Assembly (NCBI GenBank): GCA_047633055.1
Contig: JBLIEI010000015.1
Span: 9,818 to 73,817 of the forward strand
Direction of reading: 5' to 3'
Origin: CALJFL01 sp047633055
GTDB taxonomy: Bacteria > Pseudomonadota > Gammaproteobacteria > Pseudomonadales > Halieaceae
Length of the DNA stretch: 64,000 nt
Every line of letters begins with the position of its first letter. Position 1 is the stretch's first letter. The notes beneath the pieces were generated by a model. The model searched no databases, was not told the DNA's origin, and saw only the letters and a list, made by a program, of their open reading frames with translations. The position numbers were made by a program, and so were the translations under genes. Shown here piece after piece: positions 1 through 8,051 of the stretch.

Positions 1-2
1 TC

Positions 3-260
3 TTCCGCCACAGGGATAATCTGAAGATATTGATTATCCCTGATGCTAGCCACGGATTATTGAAGGCAGGCACGTTTAATCAGCAGTCACCGGGGCTTTT
101 GTTTTGGTTAAAGCTTATGTGGACGGGTGAAGAGGCCTTGGCACCGGGTCTTCTAACGGTGTTGGGAGAATGGATCAATCGTCAGGGAACTGTTTCTAGG
201 GTGTCCTCAGATTACAGCGGCCGGCGCATTTCCGTTGATAACACAGGGATAGGGGGCTAG
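3..260 (+). CDS. Alpha/beta hydrolase, C-terminal fragment (runs off left edge)
   Basis: The reading frame is open from the first bases of the window to a TAG stop at 258-260, so the start lies upstream. The visible 85 residues contain a strand followed by DASHG and, about 30 residues on, an APGLLTVLGEWI helix. This is the usual end of an alpha/beta hydrolase or S9-like peptidase domain, where the His of DASHG would be the catalytic histidine. The last 25 residues after WINRQ are not recognisable and may be a poorly conserved tail. The Ser and Asp of the triad are outside the window, so the family call rests on a short stretch. Confidence 0.5.
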   Translation, partial: FRHRDNLKILIIPDASHGLLKAGTFNQQSPGLLFWLKLMWTGEEALAPGLLTVLGEWINRQGTVSRVSSDYSGRRISVDNTGIGG

Positions 261-1005
261 GGCCGGTTTTTCCTAGTAAACTGTGAGGAGGTTTGGGCAA
301 AAATAGCTCAATTGTGTTCATGAGTTAAGCTATCTCCGCCTTGCTATTCGGGCTCGAGGCCCACATGACTATTCGAGTTGTGCCTAATAAAAGAGTTGGC
401 AGCGCTCCTACTTGTTACCGGTATCTTCAGAACCTGTCAGGCGATGAGTTACTGCAAAAGGCTTTCGGTGGCCACCGAAGGTAGATCTCAATTTACCCGT
501 TTTTAAATGGAATTAGTAAATGAGAAAACTTCGGAATCAACCATACAAGCTCAGGCTGCTGGCGCTGCCTAACGGCAGCCCCAGCTGTCGGCGTTACTGA
601 GCGTCCGCTTTTGGCACAAAGCTGTCTCCTATCGATTAAAAAACGCGTTCTGAGAATGAGTGCTCTGTGGTGGAAGCGGACATCCACCATCTCCAGCTGC
701 TCACTCAAATCCAACCAACTTTAATATTATTTTTTTGTGAGGAAAAAACATAAGGCGATTTTACTCACATGCCTACGAGTGCAGTACTGATTGACCCGGA
801 ACTGAACTCGGAACAATCGGGGACAGACCACGGTTTTTCAGCTTGTGTGAGAGCTTCTTGCTAGCGAGACCGTGGTCTGTCCCGAATTTTTCCCAGTGGT
901 GGCGGTGGGCTTTATCATTAGTGCCATTCAGGACTCGGCGGAAACCGCGTTGAATTCAAGTTCGGACGTTGTCTATACCTACGCGGTAGATCAGCTGGGC
1001 CGCTT
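261..1005. other. Gene-free stretch with several inverted repeats
   Basis: No convincing gene was found in these 745 bases. They hold a perfect 16-base palindrome at 464-479, a 6-base stem with a TAAC loop at 564-579, an imperfect stem at 603-626 and the long inverted repeat at 820-834/869-883 listed separately. Small open frames on both strands (493-714 minus, 872-1327 plus) have no recognisable protein character and no good ribosome binding site. The btu operon ends at 1006 on the minus strand, so any of these hairpins could lie in its 3' end, but none is followed by a clear T-run. Confidence 0.6.
820..883. repeat. REP/RAYT-like inverted repeat with 15-base perfect arms
   Basis: The left arm at 820-834 reads GGGACAGACCACGGT. 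The right arm at 869-883 is its exact reverse complement, and the loop is 34 bases. The motif GGGGACAGACCACG is familiar as the end of repetitive palindromic elements mobilised by REP-associated tyrosine transposases in marine gammaproteobacteria, but no transposase gene lies in this window. Related GGGGTCA-type fragments occur near 28806 and at 58090-58112. The element is 122 bases beyond the end of btuF and could also act as a transcript-end hairpin. Confidence 0.55.
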
Positions 1006-1926
1006 TCACAGCTCGCTCGCGAGTCGCTTACGGGCGATAGCAAGCTGTTCGCATAAGACACTGGCTCCCAGCAGAATGCGGGCTGTTGGCCGCTGTATAT
1101 GGTCCGGGGCAACGAAAAACAGTGTGTTAGCTTGTACGGCCCGCAGGGAAGGGTACGCTTTCCAGTCATCCAGCCATTCGGGTCTGGCCATGCTCATACC
1201 GCTGGCTACAATGGCGTCGGGGTTGCGTGTCAGTACGGCTTCAACACCAATTTTGGGCGCAAGAAACGCCGCGTCGGCAAAACTGTTTTCGCCGCCGCAC
1301 AAGTTTATTACCTTGCTGATAAGGTGATCGCCGTTAAGGGTCTGCAGTGGCTCGTTCCATACCTGGTAGAAAACGGACACTGGGGACTGCAGACTATAGC
1401 GCTGTGCCAGCGTACCGAACTGCTGTTCAATGTTTGCTGCCTCCGGGTTGCCTTGTTGCTCAGTGCCGGCCAGCTTGGCGATGTCGCGGATGGTGGTGGC
1501 AATGTCAGCGAGTTCGCGAGGTTCGCTAACGTAAACCTCTAGGCCAAGCTCTTCCAGTGCATTGAGTGTTTTCATGCCGTTGCCTGATGACCACAATAAA
1601 ATCAGGTCGGGCTGGAGTGTCACAATGGCTTCCAGATTGACTGTTTTGTAAGTCCCCACCTCGGGAATCGTGTTGGCAGCCTCGGGAAAGTTGCTATAGC
1701 TGACGACACCGACTAACTGACTTCCTGCACCAGCAGAAAATGCGTTTTCCACAATGTGTGGGGCAAGTGCAATGATACGTTGTGCCGGTTTATCGAGCGT
1801 GACGGTGCGACCTGCAAAATCGACGATTTCAATATCGCCGAAAACACTACAGGGCCATAGCAAGAGACACAGAAGAACTCGAATAGACAGTCTTTTGCGC
1901 TCGCCACCAAGCACCGACTGCTTCAT
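1006..1926 (-). CDS. btuF: Cobalamin ABC transporter, periplasmic binding protein (BtuF-like)
   Basis: This 306-residue protein has a cleavable signal peptide (hydrophobic run at about residues 16-30, ending near VFG). It is followed by a class III periplasmic binding domain that starts with the family pattern IEIVDFAGRTVTL and the first-lobe motif PAQRIIALAPHIVE. The VVSYSNFPEAANTIPEVGTY stretch around residues 73-92 is typical of BtuF-type vitamin B12 binding proteins. In the periplasm it would deliver corrinoid to the BtuC2D2 importer. Its ATG overlaps the btuD stop by four bases (ATGA), and it is the last gene of the riboswitch-controlled operon. BtuF and siderophore or heme binders share this fold, but the operon makes corrinoid the clear substrate. 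Confidence 0.85.
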   Translation of the reverse strand: MKQSVLGGERKRLSIRVLLCLLLWPCSVFGDIEIVDFAGRTVTLDKPAQRIIALAPHIVENAFSAGAGSQLVGVVSYSNFPEAANTIPEVGTYKTVNLEAIVTLQPDLILLWSSGNGMKTLNALEELGLEVYVSEPRELADIATTIRDIAKLAGTEQQGNPEAANIEQQFGTLAQRYSLQSPVSVFYQVWNEPLQTLNGDHLISKVINLCGGENSFADAAFLAPKIGVEAVLTRNPDAIVASGMSMARPEWLDDWKAYPSLRAVQANTLFFVAPDHIQRPTARILLGASVLCEQLAIARKRLASEL

Positions 1927-2705
1927 AGCTGAACCACTAAAGGCTTACCGGAAACCGGATGTTGGCCGATGTGCACTTTGACACCAAATACATTTTCGAA
2001 AGTCTCAGGAGTAAAAACGTTTTCGGATGTCCCCAACTGCACCTGCTTTCCCTGATCCAGTACGATGATGCGGTCGGCTATGTCGGCCAGTAAATTGAAG
2101 TCGTGCACAACCAATGCCACCGCACAGCCGGTGGCGGCGAGATCCCTGATCAGTCCCAGCACTAATTTTTGGTGTGCCAGGTCAAGGCCATTGCTGGGTT
2201 CATCAAGTAATAAAAGTCGTCCCGGTGCATCCTCTTTTCGCCAAACCTGTGCTAGCACTCTGGCCAACTGAACCCGTTGCTTCTCACCGCCGGATAACTG
2301 TGTGTAGAGTCGGTCGGCCATTTGCAGGGTGTCGGTTAACTCCATCAACTCCTGGAGAATACTTCTGTCAGTATTGGCGCCGCTGGCGTGGGGACTCCTG
2401 CCTAGCTGAATGACCTCGTCGACCCGGTAGGGGAAGTTCAGGGTGGATTGCTGAGGCAGCATAGACATTGCTCTCGCTTTGTCTTCAGCCGGCCAGGATG
2501 AGACTGGCTTGCCCAGCAGTGTGATTTCTCCGCGAGTGGTCGCGATGCCGCCAGCCATCAAATGTAAAAGACTGGACTTGCCGGCGCCATTGGGGCCGAT
2601 AATACCCAGAATTTCGCCAGCATCTACCGAGAAATTAATATCCTGTAACAGCAGCGGGCCCCAGGGGGCGGCGGAAACTTTAGTGAGGGTGATAACGTTC
2701 ATCAT
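1923..2705 (-). CDS. btuD: Cobalamin ABC transporter ATP-binding protein (BtuD/HmuV type)
   Basis: This 260-residue ABC ATPase has every expected motif: Walker A GPNGAGKSS at residues 37-45, a Q-loop at about 85, signature LSGGEKQR at 137-144, Walker B RLLLLDEP at 163-170 and the H-loop histidine at about 201 (VVHDF). It powers corrinoid import across the inner membrane with the BtuC-like permease encoded just upstream. Stop and start codons overlap by four bases with both neighbours (2702-2705 and 1923-1926), which indicates translational coupling. Alone it could be a heme or ferric siderophore ATPase (HmuV/FecE family); the operon assigns it to cobalamin. Confidence 0.88.
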   Translation of the reverse strand: MMNVITLTKVSAAPWGPLLLQDINFSVDAGEILGIIGPNGAGKSSLLHLMAGGIATTRGEITLLGKPVSSWPAEDKARAMSMLPQQSTLNFPYRVDEVIQLGRSPHASGANTDRSILQELMELTDTLQMADRLYTQLSGGEKQRVQLARVLAQVWRKEDAPGRLLLLDEPSNGLDLAHQKLVLGLIRDLAATGCAVALVVHDFNLLADIADRIIVLDQGKQVQLGTSENVFTPETFENVFGVKVHIGQHPVSGKPLVVQL

Positions 2706-3754
2706 TGCATCCCGTAGTGGCCGCGTTGCCGCAACAGCGAGATGAAAAAGGGTACGCCTACCAGTGCTGTGACCACCCCAACGGGTAATTCAGTTGGCGC
2801 CAGTGCCACTCTGGCAATGGTATCGGCCAGCACCAGCAGTAACGCACCGGCGAGGGCAGACGCGGGCAGTAGGGCGCGGTGATCTGGTCCAATCAGCATG
2901 CGCATAATATGGGGTACTACGAGTCCTACAAATCCAATGGTACCGGCGAGTGCGACCGATGTTCCCACTCCGATAGCGACGATAACAATCAGCCCGGTCT
3001 TAACCCGGTGGAGATCAACCCCCAGATAGCGAGCCTCTGATTCACCTAACAATAGGGCGTTAAGCGCTGCGGCGTAGCGTGGCAATGCAAGCAGTACAAA
3101 GCCGCCAATAGTGCAGGCCAGCAGTACCCGTTGATAGTTGGCACCGTCCAGACCGCCCATGCGCCACAAGCTGATGCGCCTGAGCATGGCGTTGTCGGCG
3201 TAAAATTCCAGCATATTGGTGATCGCGCCTGCCAGTGCGGTAATGGCAATGCCGGCCAGTAACATGGTGGCCACTGAAGTACCACTGGCGGAAGTCGCCA
3301 GTCGAAACACGACGATTACCGCCAGTAATCCACCGACAAAGGCGCCCAGTGATACCAGCGATACACCCAATAGTCCGCTTAGCGTTGAACCGGAAGCTAC
3401 GATGGCGATGCTCGCACCCAAAGAGGCGCCGGCAGTGACACCAATCAACGATGGGTCTGCGAGGGGATTGCGAAACAGACCTTGCATGGCAGCGCCGCTC
3501 ATCGCCAGTACCGCGCCGACCACGGCAGCCAGGATAACCCGCGGCAGGCGGATCTTGCCGATAATGACCGATGCCTGGTTGCCACCATCACCGACAATAA
3601 AATCGCCTAACGCCTTAATCGCGCCAACGGTATCGATGTCAGCGATACCACTGCTGATCGCTACTAACATTGACAACGGTAAGCCAATGCTCAGAACAAA
3701 AAATAGGCTGCGGGTGCTGACTCGTTTGCCCGCAGATATCACGTGGAGCACCAT
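2702..3754 (-). CDS. btuC: Cobalamin ABC transporter permease (BtuC/FecCD family)
   Basis: This hydrophobic FecCD-family permease has about ten membrane segments. Family motifs include GKIRLPRVILAAVVGAVLAMSG, split by the first periplasmic turn, then GLFRNPLADPSLIGVTAGAS, and near the C-terminus FVGLVVPHIMR, the cytoplasmic loop that contacts the ATPase. I chose the ATG at 3754 (350 residues). The frame is open to a TTG at 3796, but that would overlap cobQ by 58 bases, whereas the ATG overlaps by 16. Neither start has a strong Shine-Dalgarno, so translation probably depends on coupling to cobQ. It would form the BtuC2D2 importer with the next gene. Confidence 0.85.
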   Translation of the reverse strand: MVLHVISAGKRVSTRSLFFVLSIGLPLSMLVAISSGIADIDTVGAIKALGDFIVGDGGNQASVIIGKIRLPRVILAAVVGAVLAMSGAAMQGLFRNPLADPSLIGVTAGASLGASIAIVASGSTLSGLLGVSLVSLGAFVGGLLAVIVVFRLATSASGTSVATMLLAGIAITALAGAITNMLEFYADNAMLRRISLWRMGGLDGANYQRVLLACTIGGFVLLALPRYAAALNALLLGESEARYLGVDLHRVKTGLIVIVAIGVGTSVALAGTIGFVGLVVPHIMRMLIGPDHRALLPASALAGALLLVLADTIARVALAPTELPVGVVTALVGVPFFISLLRQRGHYGMQ

Positions 3755-5208
3755 TGGGGAAACAGCGAGTTCAAATCGAGATTTTGCTCGAGACAATCCG
3801 CGAGTCGATCCAGTTCCTGCTCTCGGTGCTCATCGCGGTCGATGGTCCGCGCTGATTCGAACCCAGCCCAGCTCAGAATGGCGGCGCAACCGCTCGCGGT
3901 GTCGAACAGGCCGTGAAGATAGGTGCCCGCAACCTGGCCGTCCGCGGAAATGGCGCCCTCCGCACGCTGGTCATGGAGTTCCAGAAAGGCGTCTACTGCC
4001 TGGTGAGCGCGACTAGTACCGCAATGTATTTCGTAACCGCGTATTGCGCTGCCGTCGCTGCGCAAGGTGCCGCTGGTTTGCGTCAGCACTTTTTCCGGCG
4101 CGAGTACGGTGTCAATCGGCAATAGGTTCAACCCTTGGGATGTGCCTGCAGGGCCCTCTATGCCTATAGGGTCGCTAATTTCACGGCCCAGTATCTGATA
4201 GCCACCACAGACCCCCAGGACTTTTCCACCATAGCGAAGGTGGCGCCGGATGTAATCTTCCCAGGCGTTGTCGTGCAGCCACTTTAGGTCCGCTCGTACA
4301 TTTTTCGTGCCCGGTAGAATGATCAGGTCGGCGGCGGGAGGGATCTCGTTTGGACCTACAAAAATAAGGTCTACGCCTGGCTGCAGGTGCAACGCTTCAA
4401 AATCCGTGTGGTTGGATATTCGAGAGAAAACCGGGACTACAATTCGAAAGTTATCGTCTGCGAGATCAGTCTTTGCTTTTACCACCTGCTCGCTAATCGC
4501 ATCTTCGGCATCCAGCATAAGATTGTGCAAATAGGGAATGACACCCAGCACAGGTTTCCCGGTGCGCTGTTCCAGCCAGTCCAGTCCCGACTGTAGCAGG
4601 GCAATATCGCCCCGAAAACGATTGATAACGAACCCTTTTATCCGCTGTTGCTCGCTGCTGGAGAGTAAGTCCAGGGTTCCTGTCAGGTGAGCAAAAACAC
4701 CACCTCGATCGATGTCTGCGATTAGAATGACGGGGACGTCAGCGCGCTCGGCGAAGCCCATGTTGGCGATGTCTCGATCGCGCAGGTTAATCTCCGCTGG
4801 ACTACCAGCTCCTTCAACCACCAGAGCGTCGTACTGTTCCAGCAGCCGCCCCCAGGATTCCATGACCGCATCCATGGCGATTGTTTTGTATTGGTGATAA
4901 TCCTGTGCATCGAGCTGTTGTGTGACCTTGCCGTGAATGACCACCTGGGCGTCGATATCGCTTGAGGGCTTGAGCAACACCGGATTCATGTCCGTGTGTG
5001 CTGCGATCCCGGCTGCCTGTGCCTGTAATGCCTGGGCTCGACCTATTTCACCGCCGTCTGCGGTAACGGCACTATTGAGAGACATGTTCTGAGGTTTAAA
5101 CGGTGCCACCTTCACCCCCCGTCGAGCAAGTACCCGACACAGCCCGGCCACCAGCACACTTTTGCCAGCATCGGAAGTTGTGCCCTGTACCATCAGAGCG
5201 ACGGTCAT
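3739..5208 (-). CDS. cobQ: Cobyric acid synthase CobQ/CbiP
   Basis: This 489-residue protein has the normal length and two-domain plan of cobyric acid synthase. The N-terminal ATP-binding domain starts with MVQGTTSDAGKS (residues 6-17), followed by KPQNMSLNS and DIDRGG. The C-terminal class I glutamine amidotransferase domain has nucleophile Cys334 in GVCGGYQILG and His432 in YLHGLFD. The enzyme amidates adenosyl-cobyrinate a,c-diamide at four side chains to give adenosylcobyric acid in the cytoplasm. No other corrin-ring genes are in the window, so with cobO and btuFCD it may serve salvage of incomplete corrinoids or complement a pathway encoded elsewhere. It starts two bases after cobO. Confidence 0.93.
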   Translation of the reverse strand: MTVALMVQGTTSDAGKSVLVAGLCRVLARRGVKVAPFKPQNMSLNSAVTADGGEIGRAQALQAQAAGIAAHTDMNPVLLKPSSDIDAQVVIHGKVTQQLDAQDYHQYKTIAMDAVMESWGRLLEQYDALVVEGAGSPAEINLRDRDIANMGFAERADVPVILIADIDRGGVFAHLTGTLDLLSSSEQQRIKGFVINRFRGDIALLQSGLDWLEQRTGKPVLGVIPYLHNLMLDAEDAISEQVVKAKTDLADDNFRIVVPVFSRISNHTDFEALHLQPGVDLIFVGPNEIPPAADLIILPGTKNVRADLKWLHDNAWEDYIRRHLRYGGKVLGVCGGYQILGREISDPIGIEGPAGTSQGLNLLPIDTVLAPEKVLTQTSGTLRSDGSAIRGYEIHCGTSRAHQAVDAFLELHDQRAEGAISADGQVAGTYLHGLFDTASGCAAILSWAGFESARTIDRDEHREQELDRLADCLEQNLDLNSLFPQWCST

Positions 5209-5210
5209 TT

Positions 5211-5825
5211 TCAGTAATCGACGCCCTTGCGCGCTTTGATGCCTTCCTTAAACGCGTGTTTAATTTCTTTGACCTCAGACACTGTATCCATCACGCCCTG
5301 GAGTGCCGACCCGCCGCCGCGGCCGGTTACCACCACGCTTTGTTCACGGGGTCGGTTGGCGATGGCCTCGACAATTTCGGCTTCCGACAAGTAGTCGAAG
5401 GCGATCATGTAGGTCATTTCATCCAGCACCACCAGGTCATAGCTGGGGTCTGCCAGCATAGGTTTGGCCAGATCCCAGGTCCTTATGGCTGCGGCGATAT
5501 CGCCACTGCGATCCTGAGTGTCCCAGGTGAAGCCAGTACCCATCTGGTGAAAGTCGACCTGTGGGCATTTGTCGCGGATGTAAATTTCTTCGCCCGAAAG
5601 TTGCTGGCCTTTGATGAACTGGATCACGCCTACCTTCATGTCATAACCCAAGGCGCGCATCACCATGCCAAAGGCGGAGCTGGACTTCCCCTTGCCATTA
5701 CCGGTGATCAGTACCGAGACGCCGCGTTCCAGATCCGCGGCTTCTATATTGGCATCCACATTGGCTTTTTGCTTTTCCATTGCGGCTTTGTGCTTGGCAT
5801 TTTTCTTTTCGCTGGCGTCACTCAT
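5211..5825 (-). CDS. cobO: Cob(I)yrinic acid a,c-diamide adenosyltransferase (CobO/BtuR family)
   Basis: This 204-residue enzyme has the CobA/CobO/BtuR P-loop GNGKGKSSSAFG at residues 42-53 and the later FHQMGTGFTW and VVLDEMTYMIAFDYL motifs, the latter being the Walker B-like region. The basic N-terminal extension rich in Lys and Ala is usual for CobO. It transfers the 5'-deoxyadenosyl group of ATP to the cobalt of corrinoids, the step before CobQ and also the activation step for imported cobalamin. It lies between btuB (9-base gap) and cobQ (2-base gap), so it is surely cotranscribed. BtuR and CobO cannot be told apart by sequence alone, and the cobQ partner favours a biosynthetic or salvage role. 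Confidence 0.92.
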   Translation of the reverse strand: MSDASEKKNAKHKAAMEKQKANVDANIEAADLERGVSVLITGNGKGKSSSAFGMVMRALGYDMKVGVIQFIKGQQLSGEEIYIRDKCPQVDFHQMGTGFTWDTQDRSGDIAAAIRTWDLAKPMLADPSYDLVVLDEMTYMIAFDYLSEAEIVEAIANRPREQSVVVTGRGGGSALQGVMDTVSEVKEIKHAFKEGIKARKGVDY

Positions 5826-5834
5826 TATTTGCTC

Positions 5835-7688
5835 CTAGAAAGAATAGCGCAGGCCGGCATAAGCCGCTGCGCCCGCAGTATTGTAATCGGGCACCTCTTG
5901 GTAATCTTCATCAAAGAGATTTTCCATTCGCGCATAAACTTCCAGCTTGGGCAGGACTGCATAGCTGGCGCTGATATCAACCACCTCATAGTCATCCAGC
6001 GATGAGCCGCCGATGTCGATTGAATCCCACGAGCCTCTAGCGAACAGGCTCAGTGTCAGCCGCTCGTTCATTGGCCGCCAGCTGACACCGAGGTTCGCTA
6101 TGTGCTCCGGACGGCGCAGACGCTGAGCGCCGTCTGCCGTATCCGTATCGTTGTAGGTGTAATTGCCTGTCAAAGAAAGGGCCTCGGAAAGTGGCCATTC
6201 AGCGATGAGCTCTACGCCTCTGGAATTGTTGTCGCCACTTGCCTGCAAATAGCCAGAAAATGCGTCGAGATCGAAGAATATCTCATCTGAGATAGTCTGG
6301 TCGAAGTAGTTTGCCTCTAAATAGAGTCCATTACTTGAGTACCACGCAACGCCGATATCATAGCCATCGCTTTCTTCCTGCTGCAGGTTAACATCGGATG
6401 CAGGAGGACTGGAAAATGGACCCGCGTTATACGCGATTTCAGACAGGCTGGGAGCTCTCAAGCCGGTGCCATAAGTGCTTTTGAACTTTAATTCGCCGCC
6501 GGCCATAGCGACGATGTAAGCTGCGCTGATTCGGTAGGTGGTGTAGTTTCCGAAGTCTTCGTTATCGTCGTAGCGTGCACCTGCTGTTAAATAGAGACTG
6601 TCGCCAAAACCGCCCTGGTACTCAAGAAAATAACCGTCCTGGTCCCGCTCGCGATCAACGCTTCCGTCATCAAATGACTCTTTTTGTAAATCGGCACCAT
6701 AGACGAACTTCAGTGAATCCCCACCATCGAAGTTGCCTAAATAGCTCCATGTCTCGAGTTCGCCTTCACCGCCAAAAGTAGGTACGCCCTCGGTGTAAAA
6801 TTGTCGGTCGGTGTCATTTCCGGAATAGCTGACCTGGTGATCAAATCGGGTTCCCTGATAATCGACACTGGCCCGCCAAGCCTGTTGGTCATAGTCATTA
6901 GTACAATCGTCGCTGGGTGCAAATGTCACGGCGGCTAAACAGCTATCGTAATCATTCTCACTGCTCACATCCCTGCCAACAAGTTCAATGCGCAAGTCTT
7001 CAGTTGCGTTCCAGCCCAACTTGCCATGAAACGAAGTGTTCTCATAGCCGTCATCATCGCGCAGATCGATATCTGTGGTCTTGGTATTAAATCCATCCGT
7101 TTCGAATTGATACGCTGACAGGTTAATGTCTGCTGAACTGTTCCCGCCGCCCACATTGGCACCATACTGGGTGGTGCCGAAGCGGCCGCCTTCGGCGCTA
7201 ACATCTCCGCCAAACCCCTCGTCAAAGGTGCGGCTGCGAACGTCAACAATGCCGCCTGCATCGGCACCGTGCATTAATCCCTGCGGGCCCCGAAGAATCT
7301 CAACGCGCTCGACACCACCACTCAGCAAATGCTCGATGTTGGGGCTGAATTGAAGGCCGGAGGCATCTGATATATTAATGCCGTCTACATATACTCTAGT
7401 CCGATAGCCTTCTTCGCCACGAATTCTTAAGGTTGTGGCACTGCCAACTCCGCCATTGGAGGTAACTGCAACGCCTGGGCTGGTTCGCAAAATATCGTAC
7501 AATGAGTTAAATCCGTAGGCTTCGATGTCATCGATAGTGATGACCGAAACCGAGGTGCCGATCTGTCTAAGTGGCATCTCAACACGAGAAGAGGTGATAA
7601 CCAACTCTTCCAGTTTACTGGTCGGTTCTGCTTGCAGGGAGGGTGCACAGGCGATTGCCAGTAAACCCAGAGAAAAAGTGTTCTTCAT
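5835..7688 (-). CDS. btuB: TonB-dependent cobalamin receptor BtuB
   Basis: This 617-residue outer-membrane receptor has a signal peptide ending near residue 20 (LQA), a TonB box at about residues 27-33 (EELVITS), a plug domain with RVYVDGINI and VERVEILRGPQG, and a 22-stranded barrel ending in the terminal phenylalanine (GLRYSF). Its small size and VYVDGI plug pattern match the BtuB subfamily rather than large siderophore receptors. The ATG has a GAGGA ribosome binding site six bases upstream, and a cobalamin riboswitch and promoter lie upstream of that. It is the first gene of a six-gene operon for corrinoid capture, adenosylation, amidation and inner-membrane import. TonB/ExbBD are not in the window. 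Confidence 0.92.
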   Translation of the reverse strand: MKNTFSLGLLAIACAPSLQAEPTSKLEELVITSSRVEMPLRQIGTSVSVITIDDIEAYGFNSLYDILRTSPGVAVTSNGGVGSATTLRIRGEEGYRTRVYVDGINISDASGLQFSPNIEHLLSGGVERVEILRGPQGLMHGADAGGIVDVRSRTFDEGFGGDVSAEGGRFGTTQYGANVGGGNSSADINLSAYQFETDGFNTKTTDIDLRDDDGYENTSFHGKLGWNATEDLRIELVGRDVSSENDYDSCLAAVTFAPSDDCTNDYDQQAWRASVDYQGTRFDHQVSYSGNDTDRQFYTEGVPTFGGEGELETWSYLGNFDGGDSLKFVYGADLQKESFDDGSVDRERDQDGYFLEYQGGFGDSLYLTAGARYDDNEDFGNYTTYRISAAYIVAMAGGELKFKSTYGTGLRAPSLSEIAYNAGPFSSPPASDVNLQQEESDGYDIGVAWYSSNGLYLEANYFDQTISDEIFFDLDAFSGYLQASGDNNSRGVELIAEWPLSEALSLTGNYTYNDTDTADGAQRLRRPEHIANLGVSWRPMNERLTLSLFARGSWDSIDIGGSSLDDYEVVDISASYAVLPKLEVYARMENLFDEDYQEVPDYNTAGAAAYAGLRYSF

Positions 7689-7694
7689 GTTCAG

Positions 7695-7727
7695 TCCTCA
7701 ATTGCCGAAATTTGGTGGCGTTTGAGG
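7695..7727 (-). promoter_or_regulatory. btuB ribosome binding site within a possible sequestering hairpin
   Basis: On the minus strand, the TTGAGG that contains the btuB Shine-Dalgarno (complement of 7696-7701) is perfectly complementary to a CCTCAA element 20 bases upstream (complement of 7722-7727). Pairing would hide the ribosome binding site. This is the type of expression platform used by gram-negative cobalamin riboswitches, which usually block translation when adenosylcobalamin binds. The stem is seen; its function is inferred. Confidence 0.4.
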
Positions 7728-7802
7728 GAGGGGATCCAGGGAACGCGGCAACACAGAGTCACCGGGCAACCTTAAATGAAGCCCTCCGCTCCATCGTTGC
7801 GT

Positions 7803-7938
7803 GTATTCAGGCAGGTATCGGGCTAACAGCTATGTGCTGTCTACCGTTGCGGGGGCAGCGGTGGCTTCTTTAAGGATCCACACTTCCCATTTAACCTACC
7901 CAGCAACTATTGAAATTGTCGCGGTAGGCACCTAATAC
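7803..7938 (-). ncRNA. Cobalamin riboswitch (B12 box) upstream of btuB
   Basis: Read on the minus strand, the leader has the conserved cobalamin aptamer blocks in order: TAGGTGCC at the 5' end, AAATGGGAAGTGTGGATCC, then the B12 box core GCTGCCCCCGCAACGGTA (complement of about 7841-7858), and the closing AGCCCGATACCTGCC. The ends GTATT-AGG (complement of 7931-7938) and CCTG-AATAC (complement of 7803-7811) can pair as P1 with one bulged base. It lies 115 bases before the btuB ATG. It should switch off the btuB-cobO-cobQ-btuCDF operon when adenosylcobalamin is plentiful. Confidence 0.9.
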
Positions 7939-7945
7939 GAGCGAG

Positions 7946-7974
7946 ACTCTAGAGCGTAGGCTGGTATTTGTCAA
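7946..7974 (-). promoter_or_regulatory. Sigma70-type promoter of the btu operon
   Basis: On the minus strand there is an exact TTGACA -35 box (complement of 7969-7974), a 17-base spacer and TAGAGT as -10 box (complement of 7946-7951, four of six consensus bases). Transcription would start about seven bases downstream, right at the first paired bases of the riboswitch, so promoter and aptamer support each other. Confidence 0.7.
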
Positions 7975-8051
7975 TTGGGCTGCTCATGGTTTTCCTATTT
8001 TAGGGCGAGTACTATTCTGGCTTCAATAACGGCTTATCAGTAGAGCAGACT

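Noticed and set aside
493..714. 73-codon open frame on the minus strand in the gene-free stretch
   Set aside because: No recognisable protein character, crosses two hairpins, and lacks a good ribosome binding site.
872..1327. 151-codon open frame on the plus strand
   Set aside because: Its start overlaps the right arm of the REP-like repeat and most of it lies antisense to the intact btuF gene.
3216..4016. Long plus-strand open frame opposite btuC and cobQ
   Set aside because: Mirror of strongly supported genes; composition (Ala/Pro/Thr rich) is the usual antisense artefact.
5103..6005. 300-codon plus-strand open frame opposite cobQ, cobO and btuB
   Set aside because: Lies across three intact minus-strand genes with clear motifs, so it is an antisense artefact.
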